Source of the DNA: Rhizomicrobium sp.
GTDB taxonomy: Bacteria; Pseudomonadota; Alphaproteobacteria; Micropepsales; Micropepsaceae
DNA: 64,000 nt
Direction: 5' to 3'
Assembly (NCBI GenBank): GCA_037200385.1
Contig: JBBCGL010000001.1
Coordinates: 3,301,418-3,365,417, forward strand
A model generated the notes under the pieces. The model was not told the origin of the DNA. It worked only from the letters and a program-made list of their open reading frames with translations, and did not search any database. A program made the position numbers and the translations under genes. Of the stretch, positions 24,390 to 32,513 are shown piece after piece (position 1 is the first letter of the stretch; each line of letters begins with the position of its first letter).

Positions 24390-24989
24390 ATGCGCGTCCT
24401 GCATTTCCTGTTCGCCACGGTCTTCGCGCTTGTCGCCGGTGGTGCCGCCGTCGCAGCCGATGCGCCAGCCCCCGTCCAAGGTCCCAAAGTCCTGATCCAG
24501 ACGTCGATGGGCGACATCACATTACAGCTCGATCCGGAACATGCGCCGCTGACCGTCGCCAACTTCCTGCGCTACGCGAAGGAAGGCCATTTCGACGGCA
24601 CGGTGGTCTATCGCGTGGTGCCGGGCTTCGTGATCCAGGCCGGCAGCTGGACCGCCGATCTGCAGACGCGTCCGACGCATGCGCCGATCCCGCTCGAGGC
24701 CGGCCTCGGCAATCTGCGCGGCACGGTGGCGATGGCGCGAGCCGAACCCGACAGCGCCACGGCGGAGTTCTTCATCAATCTCGCGGACAACACCGCGCTC
24801 GACCGGCAAGCCGGCGACACCGCCAACGCCACCGGCTATGCCGTGTTCGGCCAGGTGGTGGGCGGCATGGAGGTGGTGGACAAGATCGCCACCGTGCCGC
24901 TGGGCGATCATGGTCCCATGCCCGGCGCCGCGCCGGTCGATCCGATCACCATCACCAAGGTCACGGTGCTGCCGGACGCCGCCCCGTGA
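24390..24989 (+). CDS. Periplasmic peptidyl-prolyl cis-trans isomerase, cyclophilin type
   Basis: 199 residues from the ATG at 24390, with a signal peptide (MRVLHFLFATVFALVAGGAAVAA). Cyclophilin signatures: VLIQTSMGDITLQLDPEHAPLTVANFLRY, FDGTVVYRVVPGFVIQAG, GNLRGTVAMAR, TAEFFINLADN and YAVFGQVVGGMEVVDKIA. The active-site Arg of YRVVPGFVIQ is kept; human CypA Trp121 is not obvious, as usual in bacterial forms. Folds exported proteins. A 264-base gene-free gap separates it from the divergent EF-hand gene. Confidence 0.93.
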   Translation: MRVLHFLFATVFALVAGGAAVAADAPAPVQGPKVLIQTSMGDITLQLDPEHAPLTVANFLRYAKEGHFDGTVVYRVVPGFVIQAGSWTADLQTRPTHAPIPLEAGLGNLRGTVAMARAEPDSATAEFFINLADNTALDRQAGDTANATGYAVFGQVVGGMEVVDKIATVPLGDHGPMPGAAPVDPITITKVTVLPDAAP

Positions 24990-25151
24990 CACCGGCCGGG
25001 CGCAATCGCGACCTGGGGCCGGTGACGGAACGGTGCGGCGATATCTCCCATCCTCTCTGGCCGCCGGCATCGCACATCTGGTAGGACCGCAGGACGCGCC
25101 GGTGCTGCGTCGTGCCAAGGCGGTCGCCGCCGATGGTCCCGGAGAGAACGC

Positions 25152-25568
25152 ATGAGCGAACCGCAGAGTGGAAGCCGCCTGGTCGCGCGCGCCCGCGCCC
25201 ACCAGGCCGAGGCGCGCTATCGCACCGAACTGCGCGTCGGGCATCACGACCTCATCGCCGATGAATCCGTGTCGGCCGGCGGCGGCGATGGCGGCCCGTC
25301 GCCTTTCGGCTTCGTGCTGGCGGGGCTCGGCGCCTGCACCGCGATCACGCTGCGCATGTATGCCGAGCGCAAGGGCTGGCCGTTGACGGGGCTTGTCGTC
25401 GATCTCGAATATTATCGCGACGACGCGGCGTTCCGCGTCGAGCGCGTCCTGCACATCGAAGGCCCGCTCGACGAGACGCAGCGCGCCCGCCTCGCCGACA
25501 TCGCCGAGCGCACGCCGGTGACGCTGGCGCTCAAGGCGGGCACCACGATCAACACGAGACGGGGCTGA
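25152..25568 (+). CDS. OsmC family protein with a single conserved cysteine
   Basis: 138 residues. The N-terminal HHDLIADESVSAGGGDGGPSPFGFVLAGLGACTAITLRMYAERK region (cited in part) is typical OsmC/Ohr, with C62 in the helix after GLGAC. The second family cysteine, normally in an AEKCPVH-like motif, is replaced by T121 (AERTPVTLAL). Two cysteines are needed for the peroxide-reducing cycle of OsmC/Ohr, so this may not be a standard peroxidase. It begins a run: the stop shares a base with the start of the alpha/beta hydrolase at 25568. Confidence 0.88.
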   Translation: MSEPQSGSRLVARARAHQAEARYRTELRVGHHDLIADESVSAGGGDGGPSPFGFVLAGLGACTAITLRMYAERKGWPLTGLVVDLEYYRDDAAFRVERVLHIEGPLDETQRARLADIAERTPVTLALKAGTTINTRRG

Positions 25569-26458
25569 TGGGCGAGGTCGGACTGGGCGAACCTTACGCG
25601 GCGCTGACCTTGAAGGACGGGCGCAAGCTCGCCTATCTCGACGTCGGCCGGGCGGGCGGCCCGGTCGTGTTCCACTTCCACGGCCACGGCTCGTCGCGTC
25701 TCGAGGCCCTGATGCTGGAAGACGCCGCCAACCAGCTCGGCCTTCGGGTGATCGCGCTCGACCGGCCCGGCATCGGCTATTCGGATCCCAAGAGCGGCGA
25801 CCGGCTGCTCGACTGGCCGGCCGACGTCGCCGAGGCCGCCGACCAGCTCGGCATCGAACGCTTCGCGGTGCAGGGCATGTCGGCCGGCGGTCCCTATGCG
25901 CTGGCCTGCGCCCATGTGCTGAAGGACCGCGTCACCGCCTGTTCGCTGGTCAGCGCCGTGCCGCCGCCGGAAGTCGCGCGCCGCACCGGCCCGCGGGTGC
26001 GCCGCCTCGCCTGGTGGGTCGCCTATCGCTTTCCCGGCTATCTGCGCCGCCGCCTGCAGCAATTCCGTCCCGACGGCGAGCCGCAGGAGGACATGGTGCG
26101 CAACCGGATGCTGCGGGTGGCCCATTGGCTGGGCGGCGAGGACGAGCGGCTGATGCAGGTCGCCGCGCTGCGCAACGTGCTGGCCCGCACCATGATGGAG
26201 ACGGCGCGCCAGTCGGGCGCCGGCAACCGGGCCGAGATCGAGCGCCTGGTGCGGCCCTGGGGCTTCGACATCGCGGGAATTTCCGTGCCGCGCATCTTCG
26301 TCTGGCATGGCGATGAGGACCGCATCATGCCGGTCGGTCCGGCGCGGCTGATGGCGCGGCGCATGCGCAATGCGACGGCGACCTTCTACACCGGCGAGGG
26401 GCATTTCTCCGTCCTGGTGAACCGCGCCTACGACCTGCTGGCTGCGCTGCGGCCATGA
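25568..26458 (+). CDS. Alpha/beta hydrolase
   Basis: 296 residues. Oxyanion segment FHFHGHGSSRLEA, nucleophile S105 in the elbow GMSAGG, acid Asp in WHGDEDRIMP, and His in GEGHFSVL. A lid region (about 135-215) contains an Arg-rich stretch (FPGYLRRRLQQF). No signal peptide. Substrate unknown, probably an ester. It overlaps OsmC by one base and the porin by four bases, so the three genes are translationally coupled. Confidence 0.88.
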   Translation: MGEVGLGEPYAALTLKDGRKLAYLDVGRAGGPVVFHFHGHGSSRLEALMLEDAANQLGLRVIALDRPGIGYSDPKSGDRLLDWPADVAEAADQLGIERFAVQGMSAGGPYALACAHVLKDRVTACSLVSAVPPPEVARRTGPRVRRLAWWVAYRFPGYLRRRLQQFRPDGEPQEDMVRNRMLRVAHWLGGEDERLMQVAALRNVLARTMMETARQSGAGNRAEIERLVRPWGFDIAGISVPRIFVWHGDEDRIMPVGPARLMARRMRNATATFYTGEGHFSVLVNRAYDLLAALRP

Positions 26459-27777
26459 GAGACGCCCGCGCGACGTGTTCGGCGCTGGCTCTGGTCGCCG
26501 CCCTGTCGGCGGCGGTGCCGGCATATGCCGACGAGGCGCCGGAGACCTGGTCGCTTCACGCACAGGCGACGCTGGTCTGGCAATACCAGCCGGCCTTCCA
26601 CTCCGCCTTCCAGGGCGCCAACAGCCTGGATCCGGTCAGCGTCGGCAAGGAGACGGTCGACGTCACCCTGTTCGCCGGCGCCCGCCTTTGGCAGGGCGGC
26701 GAGATCTACGTCGATCCCGAGATCGACCAGGGGTTTGGGCTTTCCAATACGCTGGGCGTCGCGGGATTCCCCAGCGGTGAGGCCTACAAGGTCGGCAAGT
26801 CGGTGCCCTATTTCCGCCTGCAGCGGCTCTTTTTCCGCCAGACCTTCGACCTCGGCGGCGAGGCGGTTTCGGTCGCGCCGGGCGCCAACCAGCTCGGCGG
26901 CACGCACAGCGCGGACACGCTGGTCCTGACCGCAGGCAAATTCTCCGTCCCCGATCTGTTCGACGGCAACAGCCTGGCGCACGATCCCAAGGCGGATTTC
27001 CTGAACTGGTCGGTGATCGACACCGGCGCCTTCGACTATGCGGCCGACGCCTGGGGCTACAGCTACGGCGCCGCCGCCGAGTGGACGCAAGGCTGGTGGA
27101 CCTGGCGCACCGGCATCTTCGACCTCTCGCGGGTCCCCAACACGACGCAGCTGGTGCGCGGCTTCGGCCAGTACGAGATCGTGAGCGAGTTCGAGGCGCG
27201 GCAGTCCTGGCTCGGCCGGCCGGGCGTCCTCAAGCTGCTGGGTTTCCTCAATCGCGGACGGATGGGCTCTTACGCGGACGCCGTCGCCTTGGGCGCCGCG
27301 ACGCATACGGCGCCGGACACCGCGCTGGTGCGCCGCCCCGCCGACCGCGCGGGCTTCGCGCTGAACGCCGAACAGGAGATCGCCGACCATTGGTCGGCCT
27401 TCCTGCGCTTCGGCCTCGACGACGGCAGCAAGGAAGCCTTCGAGTTCACCGAGATCAACCGCAGCCTGGTGCTCGGCCTGTCGCTCAAGGGCGATGCCTG
27501 GGGCCGTCCGGCGGACACCGTCGCCATCGCCGGCGTGGACAATGCGATCTCGCGCGCGGCGCAGCGCTACTTCGCGGCCGGCGGACTCGGCATCCTGATC
27601 GGCGACGGCGCCCTGCCCCATCCGGGCGACGAGAACATCATCGAGACCTATTATAGCGCCGCCGCGACGGACTGGCTGAGCGTCGCGGTCGACTACCAGT
27701 GGATCCGCAACCCTGCCTACAACAGCGATCGCGGCCCGGTCTCGGTGTTCGGCCTGCGCCTGCACGCCGGCTACTGA
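26455..27777 (+). CDS. Carbohydrate-selective porin, OprB family
   Basis: 440 residues with a signal peptide (ends near VPAYA). Family features: WSLHAQATLVWQYQPAF, then YVDPEIDQGFGLSNTLGVAGFPSGEAYKVGK, TAGKFSVPDLFDGN, DYAADAWGYSYGAAAEW and a C-terminal FGLRLHAGY ending in an aromatic residue, as in outer-membrane barrels. OprB porins pass sugars across the outer membrane. It overlaps the hydrolase by four bases and is followed after 34 bases by an MFS transporter, giving a possible outer-inner membrane uptake pair. Confidence 0.88.
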   Translation: MRDARATCSALALVAALSAAVPAYADEAPETWSLHAQATLVWQYQPAFHSAFQGANSLDPVSVGKETVDVTLFAGARLWQGGEIYVDPEIDQGFGLSNTLGVAGFPSGEAYKVGKSVPYFRLQRLFFRQTFDLGGEAVSVAPGANQLGGTHSADTLVLTAGKFSVPDLFDGNSLAHDPKADFLNWSVIDTGAFDYAADAWGYSYGAAAEWTQGWWTWRTGIFDLSRVPNTTQLVRGFGQYEIVSEFEARQSWLGRPGVLKLLGFLNRGRMGSYADAVALGAATHTAPDTALVRRPADRAGFALNAEQEIADHWSAFLRFGLDDGSKEAFEFTEINRSLVLGLSLKGDAWGRPADTVAIAGVDNAISRAAQRYFAAGGLGILIGDGALPHPGDENIIETYYSAAATDWLSVAVDYQWIRNPAYNSDRGPVSVFGLRLHAGY

Positions 27778-27811
27778 TCACGGCGGCGTGCGAACCGCTA
27801 CAAAGGACGGC

Positions 27812-28993
27812 ATGAGCGAGTCGCCGGACAGTCCCATGGTGCATGAGGCGGTCGGCCCCGACCTGCCGCTCGGCGAAGCGGTCGCGGCACTCGCGCTGGG
27901 CGTCATCGCGCTGCTGTTCGCCGGAATCCTGCCGGCGCTGCTGGGCGCGCTGGGCGAAGAGCACCGGCTCTCCGCCGCGGGCATGGGACTGAGCGCGACC
28001 TTCGAAGGCCTTACCATGGGCCTCACCACGGCCGCCGCCGGCATCCTCCTGCCGCCGCGCCATCTCAAAGGGATCGGGGCGACGGCGGCGCTGGTTCTCG
28101 CGGGCGCCGACTTCGCGAGCCTGCAGGCGCATGACGGCGGCATCCTGCTGGTCCGCACCCTGGCCGGCGTGCCCGAGGGCATCCTGCTGTGGCTCACCAC
28201 CGCGATGATCGCACGCACCGTGACGCCGGAACGCTGGGCCGGAATCTTTTTCGCCGCCCTGACCGCCGGCCAGCTCGTCGCCGCGCTGCTCTGTGCCGAA
28301 TGGGTGCTGCCGGCCTATGGCGCCGATGGCGGCTTTGCGATGCTGGCGCTGGCCGGTGTCGCCGGCATCGCGATCGCAGTCTTCCTGCCGGCATCCTATG
28401 CGCCGCTGCCGCAATCGGAGTCCGAAAGCGGCGCGCCGCCGCGGCGCGGCTGGTTCGCATTGTTCGCCACCCTCATCTTCATCGGCGCCAGCAGCACGGT
28501 CGGCGTCTATCTCGTGCCGCTGGCGCTGGAGGCGGGCCTGTCGGCCGACGTCGCGCGCACCGCGATCTGGGTGTCGCTGGCGGCGCAGATCGCGGGTGGC
28601 GCGGCCTCGACCGTCCTGGCCGGCCATATCCGCTGGCTGACGGTGTTCGCCGTCTCGACCGTGGTCACGATCGCCACCTGGCTCGTCTTCCTGGGCCATC
28701 CGGCGGGCTGGATCTTCATCGCCGCCAACGCGCTCGGCGGCTTCGTCAGCATCCTGATCGCCGCTTTCATCGTGCCGATGACCATCGAGGTCGATCCTTC
28801 GCGGCGCACCGCCGTGCTGGGCGGCAGCACGCAGGTGCTGGCCGGCGCACTCGGCCCTTTCGCCGCCTCGCGCGTCGTCGCCGACGACAATGTGCATGGT
28901 GCGATCGTGCTCGGCAGCGTGTCTTTGCTGATCGGCATGGCGTTGATCGCCGCGCTTCACTTCACAAGCGCGCGGAACAATCACACTCTCTGA
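27812..28993 (+). CDS. MFS transporter, 12 TM segments
   Basis: 393 residues from the ATG at 27812 with AAGGA upstream; the frame is open from a GTG at 27788. Twelve hydrophobic segments in two halves with a central polar loop (PLPQSESESGAPPRRG). Conserved MFS features are weak (GIGATAALVLAGADF; LAGVPEGILLWL). The substrate cannot be assigned from sequence; its place after the OprB-like porin suggests a carbohydrate or related organic solute. Probably last gene of the 25152-28993 run. Confidence 0.8.
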   Translation: MSESPDSPMVHEAVGPDLPLGEAVAALALGVIALLFAGILPALLGALGEEHRLSAAGMGLSATFEGLTMGLTTAAAGILLPPRHLKGIGATAALVLAGADFASLQAHDGGILLVRTLAGVPEGILLWLTTAMIARTVTPERWAGIFFAALTAGQLVAALLCAEWVLPAYGADGGFAMLALAGVAGIAIAVFLPASYAPLPQSESESGAPPRRGWFALFATLIFIGASSTVGVYLVPLALEAGLSADVARTAIWVSLAAQIAGGAASTVLAGHIRWLTVFAVSTVVTIATWLVFLGHPAGWIFIAANALGGFVSILIAAFIVPMTIEVDPSRRTAVLGGSTQVLAGALGPFAASRVVADDNVHGAIVLGSVSLLIGMALIAALHFTSARNNHTL

Positions 28994-29037
28994 TCGTTGA
29001 TCCGATTCGCGCTGTGCGCATCACAAAGGAGAGGGCT

Positions 29038-29232
29038 ATGGCAACGAAAAAGAAGAAGGTCGCGAAGAAAACCGCGACCAAGGCGAAGACGAAGGCCAAG
29101 AAGGTCGCTAAAAAGACGAAGACCACCGTCCAGACGGTAACGCGCAAGGTCAAGTCGGCGGTGCGCAAGGCCAGGAAGGCGGTCGCAGGCGCGGTCAGCG
29201 AAGTGACCGGCCTGGTCACCAAGGGCAAATAG
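29038..29232 (+). CDS. Short histone H1-like lysine-rich protein
   Basis: 64 residues, more than a third Lys, with KAKK/KKVAKKT repeats (2-33) followed by an Ala/Val/Lys helix (TVTRKVKSAVRKARKAVAGAVSEVTGLV). A strong AAAGGAGAG RBS precedes it. The composition resembles eukaryotic H1 C-terminal tails and bacterial AlgP/Hc-type nucleoid proteins. Likely binds DNA or RNA nonspecifically. It is followed 24 bases later by a longer protein of the same type, in apparent operon. Confidence 0.85.
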   Translation: MATKKKKVAKKTATKAKTKAKKVAKKTKTTVQTVTRKVKSAVRKARKAVAGAVSEVTGLVTKGK

Positions 29233-29256
29233 ATTTCGAAGCAAGGAGACGGATAT

Positions 29257-29682
29257 ATGGTGGCGAAGACCAAAAAGAAGGCTCCGAAGAAAGCAGCCAA
29301 GAAGGCGAAGAAGGCTGCGAAGCGGAGCGTGAAGGCGGCGACGCGCAAGACGCCGGCGAAGACGGCCAAGAAAGCCAAGAAGGCCGCCAAGCGGTCCGCA
29401 CCACGCAAAGCGGCGGCGAAGAAGACCGTGGCGAAGACGGCGAAGCGCCCGGCCAAGACGGCGGCCAAGCGCAAAGCCGGCCGCGGCGAATTCGGCGAGG
29501 GCAATTACAAGGCCTCGAAGCGCTTCCGCGAGAGCCAGGAGACGTTCGTCAAATCGCACCGCGGCCAGATCGCCGCCCTCGGCAAGGCGGCCGAGGATGC
29601 GCTGGATGGGCCCGAGGGCAAGGATTTGGCGGCGGCCGAAGCCGAGGCCGCGAGCCACGCCGCCGGCGGCGACGAAGAGTAG
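29257..29682 (+). CDS. Histone H1-like protein with acidic C-terminal domain
   Basis: 141 residues in two parts. Residues 1-75 are Lys/Ala-rich with AKKAAK-type repeats (nucleoid-protein-like). Residues 76-141 begin GRGEFGEGNYKASKRFRESQE and contain FVKSHRGQIAALGKAAEDALDGPEG and an acidic tail (GDEE). The C-terminal part is a small domain often found alone as a short conserved protein in proteobacteria; here it is joined to an H1-like tail. Role probably nucleoid compaction or stress, by composition only. SD AAGGAG upstream. Confidence 0.85.
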   Translation: MVAKTKKKAPKKAAKKAKKAAKRSVKAATRKTPAKTAKKAKKAAKRSAPRKAAAKKTVAKTAKRPAKTAAKRKAGRGEFGEGNYKASKRFRESQETFVKSHRGQIAALGKAAEDALDGPEGKDLAAAEAEAASHAAGGDEE

Positions 29683-29683
29683 G

Positions 29684-30172
29684 TCAGACCGGGTCGCTCG
29701 CCGCCGCCCAGAGCGCGGCGAGCGTTTCCAGCCCGCGCGCATCCTCCGCGTCGAACCGGTCCGTCAGCGGGCTGTCGAGATCGAGAACGCCGCGCAGTTC
29801 GCCTTGCACGAGCAGCGGCACGACGACTTCGGAGCGCGATGCGGCATCGCAGGCGATGTGGCCGGGAAACGCGTCGACGTCGCGCACCAGGACGGTTTCG
29901 CGCCGCTGCGCCGCCGTCCCGCAGACACCGCGACCGATCTCGATCCGCACGCAGGCGGGCTTGCCCTGGAAGGGACCCAGCACGAGTCCCGGATCTTTCA
30001 GGAAATAGAATCCGGCCCAGTTCAGATCCGGCAATCCCATCCAGAGCAAGGCCGACAGGTTGGCGGCATTGGCGATGGCGTCGCGCTCGCCGCGGAACAG
30101 CCCTTCCGCCATGAGCGCCAGCTCACGGTAGATCTCGGGCTTGCTGCCGGACGGGCGCGCGCCTTCGAACAT
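29684..30172 (-). CDS. Free methionine-(R)-sulfoxide reductase (GAF fold, fRMsr/MsrC)
   Basis: 162 residues from the ATG at 30172, whose A is shared with the msrB stop (TGATG). GAF domain with the three fRMsr cysteines: one in GKPACVRIEIG, one in GRGVCGTAAQ, and one in HIACDAASRSEVVVPL. The nearby LLWMGLPDLNWAGFYFL is typical of the family. It reduces free Met-R-sulfoxide with thioredoxin, complementing MsrB, which acts on protein-bound Met-R-SO. The longer frame to 30274 overlaps msrB and is not used. Confidence 0.92.
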   Translation of the reverse strand: MFEGARPSGSKPEIYRELALMAEGLFRGERDAIANAANLSALLWMGLPDLNWAGFYFLKDPGLVLGPFQGKPACVRIEIGRGVCGTAAQRRETVLVRDVDAFPGHIACDAASRSEVVVPLLVQGELRGVLDLDSPLTDRFDAEDARGLETLAALWAAASDPV

Positions 30173-30561
30173 CAGGATTTCGGCTCGAACTTCAGCGCCG
30201 TGCCGTTCATGCAGTAGCGCAGACCGGTCGGGTTCGGCCCGTCGGGGAAGACGTGTCCCAGATGGCCGCCGCAATTGGCGCAGGTGACCTCGTCGCGCAC
30301 CATGCCGAGGCTGGCGTCGGTCTTGGTCGCCACCGCGCCGTCCTTGGCCTTGTAGAAGCTCGGCCAGCCCGAGCCGCTCTCATATTTGGTCGACGAATCG
30401 TAGAGCGCCGCACCGCAGCCCGCGCAGAGGAAGTCCCCCGCACGCTTCTCGTGGTTCAACGGGCTGGAGCCCGGCGGCTCGGTGCCGCATTGGCGCAGGA
30501 CATAGTACTGCGCGTCGTCGAGTTCGGTCTTCCAGTCCTGGTCGGTTTTCTTGACGGTCAT
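30172..30561 (-). CDS. msrB: Peptide-methionine (R)-S-oxide reductase MsrB
   Basis: 129 residues. Two zinc CxxC pairs (CAGC in FLCAGCGAALYDS and CANC in TCANCGGHLGHVF), the GSGWPSFYKA substrate loop and the catalytic Cys in LRYCMNGTALKF (Asn-Gly replaces the usual Asn-Ser). Repairs protein-bound Met-R-sulfoxide using thioredoxin. No signal, so cytoplasmic. Translationally coupled to the fRMsr gene. Confidence 0.97.
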   Translation of the reverse strand: MTVKKTDQDWKTELDDAQYYVLRQCGTEPPGSSPLNHEKRAGDFLCAGCGAALYDSSTKYESGSGWPSFYKAKDGAVATKTDASLGMVRDEVTCANCGGHLGHVFPDGPNPTGLRYCMNGTALKFEPKS

Positions 30562-30605
30562 GTTGTTCTCCTTCGTCCCGCAATTCGCTCGGGCGGGGCG
30601 CGCGG

Positions 30606-31022
30606 TTACGTTCGTTTGGCGTTCAAGGCGTCGCGGATCTCGCGCAGCAGGCGGATATCCTCCGGCGCCTCGGCGGGCGCCTCGGGCGGCGGCGTCTTCA
30701 GCCGGTTGATCTGGCGCAGCAGCAGGAACAGCACGAAGGCGACGATCAGGAAGTTCAGGACCGTATTGATGAAGAGGCCGTAGTTCAGCGTCACCGCCCC
30801 GGCATCGGCCGCGGCCTTCAGCGTGCCGAGGTCGCGATTGCCCTTGAGCACGAGGAAGAAGTTCGAGAAATCGATGCCGCCCAGCAGCAGGCCGATCGGC
30901 GGCAGCAGCACGTCCTTGACCAGCGAATTGACGATCCCGGTGAACGAAGCGCCGATGATCACGCCGACCGCCAGATCGATCACATTGCCGCGCACCACGA
31001 AGGTGCGGAATTCCTTGAACAT
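30606..31022 (-). CDS. mscL: Large-conductance mechanosensitive channel MscL
   Basis: 138 residues. FKEFRTFVVRGNVIDLAVGVIIGASFTGIVNSLV (cited in part) is the MscL N-terminal helix and TM1, with the conserved GNVIDLAVGVIIG. TM2 is NTVLNFLIVAFVLFLLL, followed by a charged C-terminal helix EDIRLLREIRDAL. Releases osmolytes under hypoosmotic shock. It lies 44 bases downstream of msrB on the same strand. Confidence 0.96.
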   Translation of the reverse strand: MFKEFRTFVVRGNVIDLAVGVIIGASFTGIVNSLVKDVLLPPIGLLLGGIDFSNFFLVLKGNRDLGTLKAAADAGAVTLNYGLFINTVLNFLIVAFVLFLLLRQINRLKTPPPEAPAEAPEDIRLLREIRDALNAKRT

Positions 31023-31059
31023 GCCTGAAGCCCTTGAACGCAGGGCGAAATATTAGGCC

Positions 31060-31455
31060 CTAAGGCTCGCCGTCAACAAGCTTGCGGGCCTTCAGCAGCA
31101 GGACACCCGTCCAGGCGAGGCCAGCCCCGCCGCAGACGCCCAGCGTGTTCGCCAGCTCGTCGAAGATGTCGGCGTCGCGCCCCGTCATCCCCTGCACGAT
31201 CTCGAGCGTGCCGCCGAGCGCGATGAGCCCCAGGGCCCACCACAGCGCCCGCCGCTCCGCCCGCGCCGCGATGGTCGTCATCAATGCGAGGCCGAAATAG
31301 GCGGTGAAATGGAGCGCCTTGTCCCAGACATGGACTTCCACGTCGGCCAGGACCGGCGCGTGGGCGAGCTCGCCATATATGACAAGCAGCAGCGCCGGCC
31401 AGATCAGCCAGGCGTCGAGCCGGCGAAACAGATGCAACACTTCGCGGAGGGACAT
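31060..31455 (-). CDS. VanZ-like membrane protein
   Basis: 131 residues from the ATG at 31455, where the sequence becomes family-like. VanZ features: VWDKALHFTAYFGLALM, GLIALGGTLEIVQGMTGRDADIFDELANTLGVCGG, which has the acidic DxxDxxaN motif. About four TM helices. VanZ proteins are small membrane proteins of unclear biochemical function, some giving teicoplanin resistance; here no van operon is present. It ends just upstream of mscL on the same strand. Confidence 0.8.
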   Translation of the reverse strand: MSLREVLHLFRRLDAWLIWPALLLVIYGELAHAPVLADVEVHVWDKALHFTAYFGLALMTTIAARAERRALWWALGLIALGGTLEIVQGMTGRDADIFDELANTLGVCGGAGLAWTGVLLLKARKLVDGEP

Positions 31456-31855
31456 GGGCGGCCTGAATAGGGCCCACTGATCTAGCCCAATTTGCGGCGC
31501 CTGGGTGGTTCGCGACGCCACGGCAAGGCCGCATGACGGTTGAGGTCGGCGCGGGACCGGCCACCATACCGCCGCCGGAGCATGAGAACGTGCCGGTGCA
31601 GAATTTATTCCGCAAAAACAATAGCTTGTATGATGCAGACTCTCTCGGCCTTGCCCCCCAGCGGCCTTGCGGGCTCAAAAGAACGTTTCATCGAGGATGA
31701 AATGAGCGGCAGCGCTGCGGCGGGAGGACGCTTCCCGCCTTGCAATGGAAAGCCGGCCCCTTTAAGACGCGCGCTCTTTCGTGAGCGGCCAGGCAGGGCA
31801 TGCCTTGGCGGCTCGTAAAGCGAACCGGCTCATCCGAGCCAAGGAGACCCGCAAA
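31456..31855 (+). promoter_or_regulatory. 400-base gene-free region and leader of rpmI-rplT
   Basis: Between the VanZ-like start and rpmI. It holds the hairpins TTTCATC-GAG-GATGAAA (31686-31702), CCAGGCA-gggca-TGCCTTGG (with one bulge) at about 31788-31807 and GGCTC-ATCC-GAGCC (31827-31840). The last two lie just before the rpmI RBS (AAGGAG). It may be a ribosomal protein autoregulatory leader; no known Rfam leader can be confirmed by eye. Its 5' part shows no gene. Confidence 0.4.
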
Positions 31856-32062
31856 ATGCCCAAGATGAAGACCAAATCGGGCGCCAAAAAGCGCTTCAAG
31901 TTCACCGCGACCGGCAAGATCAAGACCCACCAGGTCGGCAAGCGCCACCGGCTGATCAACAACTCGCCGGCCCGCACCCGCGACCTGCGCGGCACGGACC
32001 TTCTGTCGAAGTCCGAGACCCAGCGCGTCAAGCGCTGGATGCCCTACGGCGGAGGAATCTGA
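31856..32062 (+). CDS. rpmI: 50S ribosomal protein L35
   Basis: 68 residues from the ATG at 31856 ([14 protein letters not shown]), with AAGGAG upstream; an upstream frame adds 25 unrelated residues. Basic, with [20 protein letters not shown] and RWMPYGGGI, as in L35. Cotranscribed with rplT three bases later. Confidence 0.98.
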   Translation: MPKMKTKSGAKKRFKFTATGKIKTHQVGKRHRLINNSPARTRDLRGTDLLSKSETQRVKRWMPYGGGI

Positions 32063-32065
32063 GCC

Positions 32066-32431
32066 ATGTCACGCGCCCCCCGTTCCGTACCCAGCCACGC
32101 CCGCCGCAAGAAGGTCTTCAAGGCCGCCAAGGGCTTCTATGGCCGCCGCAAGAACACGATCACCTCGGCCAATGCCGCGGTCGACCGCTCGCTGCAGCAC
32201 AATTACATCGGCCGCAAGGAGAAGAAGCGCAATTTCCGCGCCCTCTGGATCCAGCGCATCAACGCCGGCTGCCGCCTCTACGGCATCACCTACAGCCGAT
32301 TTATCAGCGGGCTCGCCACGGCGGGCATCGAGATCGACCGCAAGGTCCTCTCCGATCTCGCCACGCACGAGCCCGATGCCTTCAAGGCTCTGGTGGATCA
32401 GGCAGCGGCCAACGCGCCGTCGCTGGGTTAA
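32066..32431 (+). CDS. rplT: 50S ribosomal protein L20
   Basis: 121 residues. [30 protein letters not shown] (cited in part), [30 protein letters not shown] and YSRFISGL are L20 landmarks. Binds 23S rRNA early in 50S assembly; in several bacteria L20 represses its own operon through a leader RNA. It is followed after 82 bases by pheS. Confidence 0.98.
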   Translation: MSRAPRSVPSHARRKKVFKAAKGFYGRRKNTITSANAAVDRSLQHNYIGRKEKKRNFRALWIQRINAGCRLYGITYSRFISGLATAGIEIDRKVLSDLATHEPDAFKALVDQAAANAPSLG

Positions 32432-32513
32432 GTCGAAATCCCATCGGAGCTTTCCAGGGCCTTGGCAACCGCCGAGGTCCATGGTCCAAGCCATTCCGTT
32501 TCAGGGATTTCAG

